Positions 59,087 to 64,000 of a DNA stretch of 64,000 nucleotides are shown piece after piece. Position 1 is the first letter of the stretch, and each line of letters opens with the position of its first letter. The stretch lies in contig JAEWTL010000085.1 of NCBI GenBank assembly GCA_023459495.1, positions 186,001 through 250,000 on the forward strand. The letters are read 5' to 3'. The DNA comes from Bacillota bacterium (GTDB lineage Bacteria > Bacillota > Clostridia > Christensenellales > SZUA-584). The position numbers and the translations under genes are program-made. The notes under the pieces are model-generated. The model searched no databases, was not told the DNA's origin, and saw only the letters and a program-made list of their open reading frames with translations.

Positions 59087-60726
59087 TTGCCATCCTCCTG
59101 CTGCGGGGGATGCGGGGGATGCGGGGTCTCTTCCAACGGCTGCGGATCAGGCGAAGGGTTCCGAGCGCCCGGCGCAGGAGGATAATATGGTATACCCGGT
59201 TGAGGCGGCATGTTCTGCGTCCCCGGCATGGGCGGGTAGTAGGGCATGCCCGGCTGCGGCGGATAATACGGAGCACCCGGTTGAGGCGGGACGTTCTGCG
59301 TCCCCGGCATGGGCGGGTAATATGGCATACCCGGCTGCGGCGGATAATACGGAGCGCCCGGCTGTGGCGGGACGTTCTGCTGACCCGGCATGGGCGGATA
59401 ATAGGGCATACCCGACTGCGGCGGATAGTACGGAGTACCCGGTTGAGGCGGCATGGGTGGGTAGTATGGCATACCGGGTTGTGGCTGATAATACGGAGCC
59501 CCCGATTGAGGCGGGACGTTCTGCGTCTCCGGCATGGGCGGGTAGTATGGCATACCCGGTTGTGGCGGATGATACGGAATGCCCGGCTGTGGCGGGACAT
59601 TCTGCTGACCCGGCATGGGCGGGTAATATGGCATGCCCGGTTGCGGCGGATTAAGCGGAGCACCTGGAGCCGGAGGATAGTTCATATTGCCCGGCATGGG
59701 TTGGAAGTACGGCATGCCCGGCTGAGGGTAATACGGGCCGGTTGGCGGCATCTGCGGCGCAAAGGGAGGCATATCCGGTGTCGAAGCAGCTCCCTCGGGC
59801 GGTGCGGGTGCGCGTACCACGAGCTTGTTTTGGCCCACGAACAGCAGCAGCGCGATCAGTATTGCGAAGATGCCGATGAGGATGAGGTAGAACGGGTCAC
59901 CGATGACGCTGGGCGGCGCTTCCTCTATCACTGAATTGGTATGAAAGATTGCGTAGTCGACGGTGAGGCCGCTGAGGGACATGGGAACCAGAAGGCCGAT
60001 GGTGAAGTTCCACGCACCATGGAAGCCGCAGGAGGCCCATAGGCTATCGGTGCGCAGCATTAGCAGCGCGAGAAACGCGCCGATCAGCAGGTAGTATATT
60101 GCGCCCAATATAGTGTAACCACCGTTGAGCGCGTGCGCTATGGAGAACAGTCCGGAGCTGATCAGCACAGCGGGCAGCAGCCCAAGCTTGCGCGAGATAC
60201 CGGGTACGAGCAGACCGCGGAACAGCAGCTCCTCTGAGGCGGACTGGATGATAAACGCGGCAAGATAGATGGGTACCAGATACGTGAATCCGGTATAGGT
60301 GATACCAACGTCAAGGAGCGGCCACGCATAGCTGACGGCCAGCGCGATTGCACCTCCCACAAAGCCCATGAGATACCGCGGCACAGCAAGTCGGGGTGAA
60401 AGACCCGCGGCGGAGAGCGGGCGCTTCTCAATGCGGCGCAGGTAGATGAGGGTGAACGCGATCATCACTGCGGTCAGAAATAGTGATACAAGCATCAGGC
60501 TGTTACCGTTCATGGAATTCAAAAAATCCTGAGCGGAGTAGAAAGAACCTGAAAAGAGGTCCCGCATGAGCCAGACCATCCATGGAATCATTACAAGCAG
60601 GCTTGCCTTATTGAAAGCCACATAAATCGTGAGCGCGATAAGAATCTGCAGCCACACGCCTGTGCCATAGGACGGGTTGTTCAGACCGTCCAGCATAGGC
60701 GGCCGACGGATAATCCATTTTTTCAT
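59083..60726 (-). CDS. CPBP-family intramembrane protease with long Pro/Tyr/Met repeat tail
   Basis: 547 residues from ATG 60726 (GGGGG six bases upstream). Residues about 20-325 carry eight or so membrane helices and the CPBP (CAAX protease/bacteriocin-processing) motifs ASEELLFRGLLVPG, FSIAHALNGG and ASCGFHGAWNF. From about 340 to the end the protein is a repetitive tail of PGMPYYPPMPG and QNVPPQPGAPYYPPQ units. The tail is likely cytoplasmic or at the membrane face and may mediate self-association. Substrate unknown; some relatives act in bacteriocin immunity. Confidence 0.88.
   Translation of the reverse strand: MKKWIIRRPPMLDGLNNPSYGTGVWLQILIALTIYVAFNKASLLVMIPWMVWLMRDLFSGSFYSAQDFLNSMNGNSLMLVSLFLTAVMIAFTLIYLRRIEKRPLSAAGLSPRLAVPRYLMGFVGGAIALAVSYAWPLLDVGITYTGFTYLVPIYLAAFIIQSASEELLFRGLLVPGISRKLGLLPAVLISSGLFSIAHALNGGYTILGAIYYLLIGAFLALLMLRTDSLWASCGFHGAWNFTIGLLVPMSLSGLTVDYAIFHTNSVIEEAPPSVIGDPFYLILIGIFAILIALLLFVGQNKLVVRAPAPPEGAASTPDMPPFAPQMPPTGPYYPQPGMPYFQPMPGNMNYPPAPGAPLNPPQPGMPYYPPMPGQQNVPPQPGIPYHPPQPGMPYYPPMPETQNVPPQSGAPYYQPQPGMPYYPPMPPQPGTPYYPPQSGMPYYPPMPGQQNVPPQPGAPYYPPQPGMPYYPPMPGTQNVPPQPGAPYYPPQPGMPYYPPMPGTQNMPPQPGIPYYPPAPGARNPSPDPQPLEETPHPPHPPQQEDGK
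59160..59720 (-). repeat. Pro-rich tandem repeats in the CPBP protein tail
   Basis: About ten imperfect units encoding QPGMPYYPPMPG-like text, arranged in larger units of roughly 120 bases. They create long open frames on the opposite strand that are not genes. Confidence 0.8.
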
Positions 60727-60784
60727 GACGTACCCCCAGTCAGTGTACCTTATTCTACCATGCGGTGCGAAAAAAGGGAACGCC

Positions 60785-61957
60785 TTATTTAGCTGAGCGC
60801 ATGGCTTCATCAAATCGCGCCGCCGCTTCGCGGATACGCGCCTCGTCCTGTACCAGCGCCATGCGCACATAGCCGCGTCCGCCTTCGCCGAAAGCGCTGC
60901 CGGGCGTAATGATGATGCCGGTGCGCTGCCGCAGGGCCGTGCAGAAGCCGGTGTCGTCACTGCCGAACGCCTCGGGGATGCGCGCCCAGACGAACATCGT
61001 GGCATGCGGCTTTTCAATCGTCCAGCCCGCTTCGCCAAAAGATTCGATCAGCGCGTTACGCCGCTGTTCATAGGCTTGCGCGGTCTGGCGCACGAGCGCT
61101 TCACCGCTGCCCAGCGCCGCAATGCCCGCCCGTTGTACAGGCAGGAACACGCCGTAGTCCGTGTTGGATTTCAAGCGGCTGAGCGCAGAAACGTACTCCC
61201 GGTTGCCCAGGCAGAATCCAAGGCGCGCGCCTGCGAAGCCGTAGGTCTTGGACAGCGAGTTCATCTCCGCGCCGATCTCTTTCGCACCCGGAAAGGCGAG
61301 GAAGCTGCCCACGTGCAGGCCGTCGAATACGAGCTCGCTATAGGCGTTGTCGTGCAGAACGAAGATGTCATGCTTATGCGCAAAAGCGATCAGGTCACGG
61401 TAGAAGGAGTCCGGCGCGAGGGCTGCCGTGGGATTGTTCGGGTAAGAGACGATCATCAGCTTGGCCCGGTCGGCGACGTCCGCAGGGATATCGTTAAAGT
61501 CAATGACGAAGCCGTTCTCGCGCCGCTGTGGTACGCTAAACACCTGCGCATGCGCGAGCGCCGCCCCCGCAAAGAACGCGGGATAACACGGGTCGGGCAG
61601 GATCACCGTATCGCCCGGGTTGATTACGGGCAGACAGCAGTGTGCAAGGCCTTCCTGACTGCCCAGCACTGCGCAGATCTCGGTCTCCGGGTCCAGCTTA
61701 ACATCGTAGCGCTTGTCGTACCAGGCCGCTGCGGCTTCGCGCAGCTCCGGCAGATCGCCGATTGCGTAGATGTAATTTTCATCGCGGGCCGCTTCCTGCA
61801 CGAGCGTTTCGAGTACGTGCGGCGCGGGGGGGATGTTGGGCGTGCCCACGCTCAGGTCGATCACATCGACGCCTGCGCTGATAAGCGCCGCTTTTTCCTG
61901 TGCAAGCTCGGTAAATATTCCAGATTGGAGCCGCTGCATGAGGTTGGATGATTGCAT
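60785..61957 (-). CDS. Class I/II PLP-dependent aminotransferase (LL-DAP aminotransferase-like)
   Basis: 390 residues. Fold type I aminotransferase: IDLSVGTPNIPP, GSQEGLAH, PDPCYPAFFAGAALAHA, SYPNNPTAA, LHDNAYSELVFDG (PLP Asp/Tyr), SLSKTYGFAGARLGF (Schiff-base Lys) and the C-terminal Arg region YVRMALV. Closest in style to the DapL/DapC and AlaT-like groups; a lysine or peptidoglycan diaminopimelate role is possible but not proven. An AGGAG lies 14 bases before the ATG, rather far. Confidence 0.9.
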   Translation of the reverse strand: MQSSNLMQRLQSGIFTELAQEKAALISAGVDVIDLSVGTPNIPPAPHVLETLVQEAARDENYIYAIGDLPELREAAAAWYDKRYDVKLDPETEICAVLGSQEGLAHCCLPVINPGDTVILPDPCYPAFFAGAALAHAQVFSVPQRRENGFVIDFNDIPADVADRAKLMIVSYPNNPTAALAPDSFYRDLIAFAHKHDIFVLHDNAYSELVFDGLHVGSFLAFPGAKEIGAEMNSLSKTYGFAGARLGFCLGNREYVSALSRLKSNTDYGVFLPVQRAGIAALGSGEALVRQTAQAYEQRRNALIESFGEAGWTIEKPHATMFVWARIPEAFGSDDTGFCTALRQRTGIIITPGSAFGEGGRGYVRMALVQDEARIREAAARFDEAMRSAK

Positions 61958-62111
61958 TGGTATTTTGTACGCTCCTGTGCTTAATTGCTTTCAATTATAC
62001 GCGCCTGCCGCCGACTTTTCCAGTATGAATGCGTGTGGATTAACCGTCCCATTTATGATATAATCGAATAAATATACAAGGTGCATACATGATATGGGTT
62101 ATGGAGGAGCG

Positions 62112-62792
62112 ATGGATTCCGGGCAGGTGAAACAGCGGCTATACGACATGGGAGCGGACCTCGTGGGCATCGCGGGTATGGACCGCTTTGACGATGCGCC
62201 GGAGGGGTACCATCCGCTCGATGTATTTCCGGGCTGTCGGTCGGTCGTCGTGTTCGCACAGCGGTTTTTGCGCGCTACGATGGACTGCGGCAATACGGTG
62301 CCGTACACCATCGTCCGCAACCTGCTGTCCTCCATGATGGACGAGATGTCCCTCCGCTTCTGCACTGAAATGGAAGAGGCGGGCATTGCGGCTGTGCCCA
62401 CGGGTACCAACGGCCCGACGATGTTTGATACGCGCACACAGCGCTTTCGAAACGTCGTATCGGCCAAGCACTGCGCGCAAGCTGCGGGGCTGGGCACTAT
62501 CGGAAAAAACACGCTGCTCATCACACCGCAGTTCGGCAACATGGTATGGCTCAGCGTGATTCTGACAGAGGCGGAGCTCGAACCCGACCCGCTGATTGAA
62601 AAAAGCCTTTGCCCATCCGGATGCAGGCTGTGCCTCGACGCCTGCCCGATCGACGCGGTGGGCGAACCTGCGATGAAGCAGACGGATTGCTGGAATTACG
62701 CGTTCGGCGGCGTGGATGGCGGCGAGTTCATCATCCGGTGCAATCGCTGCCGCGCGGTGTGTCCCATGCGTTACGGTGTGCGAGGTCAATAG
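62112..62792 (+). CDS. QueG-like [4Fe-4S] protein (epoxyqueuosine reductase-related)
   Basis: 226 residues from ATG 62112 (GGAGG four bases upstream; ATG 62094 is an alternative). N-terminal QueG-like domain (ADLVGIAGMDRF, FPGCRSVVVFAQRF), catalytic-region text AAGLGTIGKNTLLITPQFGNMVWLSVILT, and a C-terminal double ferredoxin (SLCPSGCRLCLDACPIDAVG, IIRCNRCRAVCPMR). It is shorter than QueG (about 350-380) and lacks the HEAT-like tail, so it belongs to the stand-alone relatives of unknown substrate rather than certain queuosine synthesis. Confidence 0.85.
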   Translation: MDSGQVKQRLYDMGADLVGIAGMDRFDDAPEGYHPLDVFPGCRSVVVFAQRFLRATMDCGNTVPYTIVRNLLSSMMDEMSLRFCTEMEEAGIAAVPTGTNGPTMFDTRTQRFRNVVSAKHCAQAAGLGTIGKNTLLITPQFGNMVWLSVILTEAELEPDPLIEKSLCPSGCRLCLDACPIDAVGEPAMKQTDCWNYAFGGVDGGEFIIRCNRCRAVCPMRYGVRGQ

Positions 62793-62793
62793 C

Positions 62794-63066
62794 GTGGCGG
62801 TATATGCGGGGGCATGGCTGGCACTCATGAGCCTCATCGGCGCAATCGTCTGCGCGGCGGACAAGCGGGCGGCAAGACGGCATGCGCGCCGGGTGCCAGA
62901 GAAAACGCTCTGGACGCTCGCGGTACTTGGCGGGGCCATAGGCGTATGGTTTGCGATGCTGATTGCGCATCATAAGACACGAAAAGCGGTTTTTGCGGTG
63001 CTGATGCCGGTTTTAGCCGCTTTACAGCTTGGATTGGTGATTTTTCTCATCATAACCTTACAATAA
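62794..63066 (+). CDS. DUF1294 small membrane protein
   Basis: 90 residues from GTG 62794, one base after the preceding stop, with GAGGT inside the end of that gene. Three hydrophobic segments and the DUF1294 signature: AADKRAARRHARRVPEKTLWTLAVLGGAIGVWFAMLIAHHKTRKAVF in outline (DK..A, R.PE, GG..G, HKT). Function unknown. An in-frame GTG five codons earlier is possible. Confidence 0.85.
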   Translation: MAVYAGAWLALMSLIGAIVCAADKRAARRHARRVPEKTLWTLAVLGGAIGVWFAMLIAHHKTRKAVFAVLMPVLAALQLGLVIFLIITLQ

Positions 63067-63075
63067 ACCTTCTGG

Positions 63076-63104
63076 TTGACATCGCAATGCTGCTTCAATA
63101 TAAT
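63076..63104 (+). promoter_or_regulatory. Consensus promoter for rpmH-rnpA-yidD
   Basis: TTGACA, 17 bases, TATAAT: perfect hexamers and spacing. The leader to rpmH is about 130 bases. Confidence 0.9.
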
Positions 63105-63242
63105 ATACTCGTCTGACTATACGAAACCGGGGGCTAAACCGAACGCTGAGTGAAACCACTGACCTTTGGAATGCCGATGCTGCGGCGATACGAGGCGCGT
63201 TTAAAAAACTGCTCCCTAAGAAATAAAAGGGGTTACTGACAC

Positions 63243-63377
63243 ATGAAGATGACATTTCAGCCGAAGAAAAGGCAGCGCAAAGTAGAGCATGGCTTCCGTA
63301 AGCGCATGAAGACACGCAACGGACGGAACGTCCTGAAGCGCAGGCGCGCCAAAGGCCGCAAGGTGCTCTCCGCGTAA
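63243..63377 (+). CDS. rpmH: 50S ribosomal protein L34
   Basis: 44 residues, very basic: MKMTFQPKKRQRKVEHGFRK, ending GRKVLSA. AAGGGG lies ten bases upstream. Matches bL34 in length and in the family pattern F.R..M.T..GR.VL..RR.KGR. Its gene normally heads the rpmH-rnpA-yidD-yidC cluster beside the replication origin. Confidence 0.97.
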   Translation: MKMTFQPKKRQRKVEHGFRKRMKTRNGRNVLKRRRAKGRKVLSA

Positions 63378-63418
63378 AGCACAGGCGGCTTACTTTGCCG
63401 CATTGGATGGAAGGTATA

Positions 63419-63763
63419 TTGAGGCGTGAATATTCGCTCAGGCGCAACAAAGAGTTTCGTTACGTTTATAAAAAGGGCAAATCCGTTTCGGACGGAAATC
63501 TTGTGCTGATCTATGTGGTCACCAAAACACCGCGTTTGAAGGTGGGTTTTTCCGTATCAAAAAAAATGGGCAACAGTGTGGAGCGCAACCGGATTAAGCG
63601 CAGGCTGAAGGAAGCGTTTTTTTCGATGATCGGAGAGATTTCCCCCAAAAGCCTGCTCGTTTTTGTACCGCGCGATAACGCGAAGGATCTCTCTTACCAC
63701 GAGCTTAAAGCTTCGGAAGAGCGGCTTTTAAAAAGAGCCGGGCTGTTGGTAAAAACGGTATGA
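63419..63763 (+). CDS. rnpA: Ribonuclease P protein component
   Basis: 114 residues from TTG 63419, just after GGAAGG, giving the usual opening LRREYSLRRNKEFRYVYKKGKSV. ATG 63407 is an alternative. The RNR motif is VERNRIKRRLKEAF, typical of RnpA, which helps the catalytic RNA bind pre-tRNA. Overlaps yidD by four bases (ATGA). Confidence 0.95.
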   Translation: MRREYSLRRNKEFRYVYKKGKSVSDGNLVLIYVVTKTPRLKVGFSVSKKMGNSVERNRIKRRLKEAFFSMIGEISPKSLLVFVPRDNAKDLSYHELKASEERLLKRAGLLVKTV

Positions 63764-63969
63764 AACGCGTGCTGCTTGCCATAATCAGGTTCTATAAGAG
63801 GGCAATTTCGCCGTATCTTCCGCCCAGCTGCCGGTTTACGCCCACATGCTCGGAATATGCGGTGGAAGCGATTCAGAAGCACGGTGCGTTCAAGGGCTTA
63901 GGGCTTGCCATCTGGCGCATCATGCGCTGCAACCCGCTGTGCAAGGGCGGATACGATCCGGTACCGTAA
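63760..63969 (+). CDS. yidD: Membrane protein insertion efficiency factor
   Basis: 69 residues. Family motif FYKRAISPYLPPSCRFTPTCSEYAVEAI, then HGAFKGLGLAIWRIMRCNPLCKGGYDPVP in outline, with three conserved Cys. Assists YidC-dependent membrane insertion; yidC is expected just beyond the window. Confidence 0.97.
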   Translation: MKRVLLAIIRFYKRAISPYLPPSCRFTPTCSEYAVEAIQKHGAFKGLGLAIWRIMRCNPLCKGGYDPVP

Positions 63970-64000
63970 GGTGTCTTTGGGACGTTGTGCAGGACCGGTC

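Noticed and set aside
59110..59934. Long Arg-rich open frame opposite the CPBP tail
   Set aside because: Created by the Pro-codon repeats of the real gene; its composition follows the repeat.
63067..63242. Replication origin next to rpmH
   Set aside because: No DnaA-box cluster, AT-rich unwinding region or dnaA gene; only a consensus promoter and leader.

Overview
The window looks like a high-GC chromosome segment of an anaerobic, probably endospore-forming member of the Bacillota, class Clostridia. Sporulation-linked genes are present (Tgl transglutaminase, a SpoVB-family flippase, a SpoIID-domain protein), along with PurR, FloA/NfeD, KtrA/TrkH-type potassium uptake, a split archaeal-type glutamate synthase and Firmicute-style ribosome binding sites and promoters. 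The right end carries rpmH-rnpA-yidD, the cluster normally next to the replication origin, but no dnaA or oriC lies inside the window. No rRNA, tRNA, CRISPR array, insertion sequence or prophage was seen. The order inferred is not certain below class level.

Layout. 1-11.4 kb: a partial S9 peptidase, a CapA-like lipoprotein, a DUF5655 protein, a decayed DUF134 gene, ferritin, a coupled unknown gene plus tgl, an AraC regulator, lipoproteins and a Cys/Gln-rich candidate spore-surface protein. 11.4-19.5 kb: M15 peptidase, APH-like kinase, flippase, ferritin-like/VIT1 metal transporter, phosphofructokinase, CrcB under a fluoride riboswitch, and an HExxH lipoprotein. 19.5-32 kb: tyrS behind what reads as a Tyr-codon leader-peptide attenuator, then glmU-HAD-pth-mfd-foldase, a PNPOx-like protein with gpsA, and a PAS-GAF-GAF protein. 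32-45 kb: glycerol-1-phosphate dehydrogenase-like, purR, murC, a large SpoIID-domain protein, an ECF sigma/RsgI-like pair, and the NfeD-FloA operon. 45-51 kb: a P-type ATPase behind a yybP-ykoY (Mn2+) riboswitch, HisJ-type phosphatase, trkH-ktrA. 51-57 kb: a five-gene glutamate synthase operon with a structured leader, interrupted by a hairpin-rich repeat. 57-64 kb: YdeI-like protein, a CPBP-PhzF-propeller operon, aminotransferase, QueG-like and DUF1294 proteins, and rpmH-rnpA-yidD.

Regulation by RNA stands out. Three terminator-bearing leaders can be read directly: fluoride/crcB, Mn2+/P-type ATPase and the tyrS leader. In the tyrS leader a 29-residue peptide with three consecutive Tyr codons, a 1:2 hairpin, a 2:3 antiterminator and a 3:4 terminator all fit together. 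A T-box would be the usual Firmicute solution for tyrS, so this is the most unusual system in the window. A fourth leader, ahead of the glutamate synthase operon, has alternative hairpins but matches no class I recognise. A family of multi-hairpin intergenic repeats (three copies) and several in-frame tandem protein repeats are further features that ordinary gene calls do not explain.
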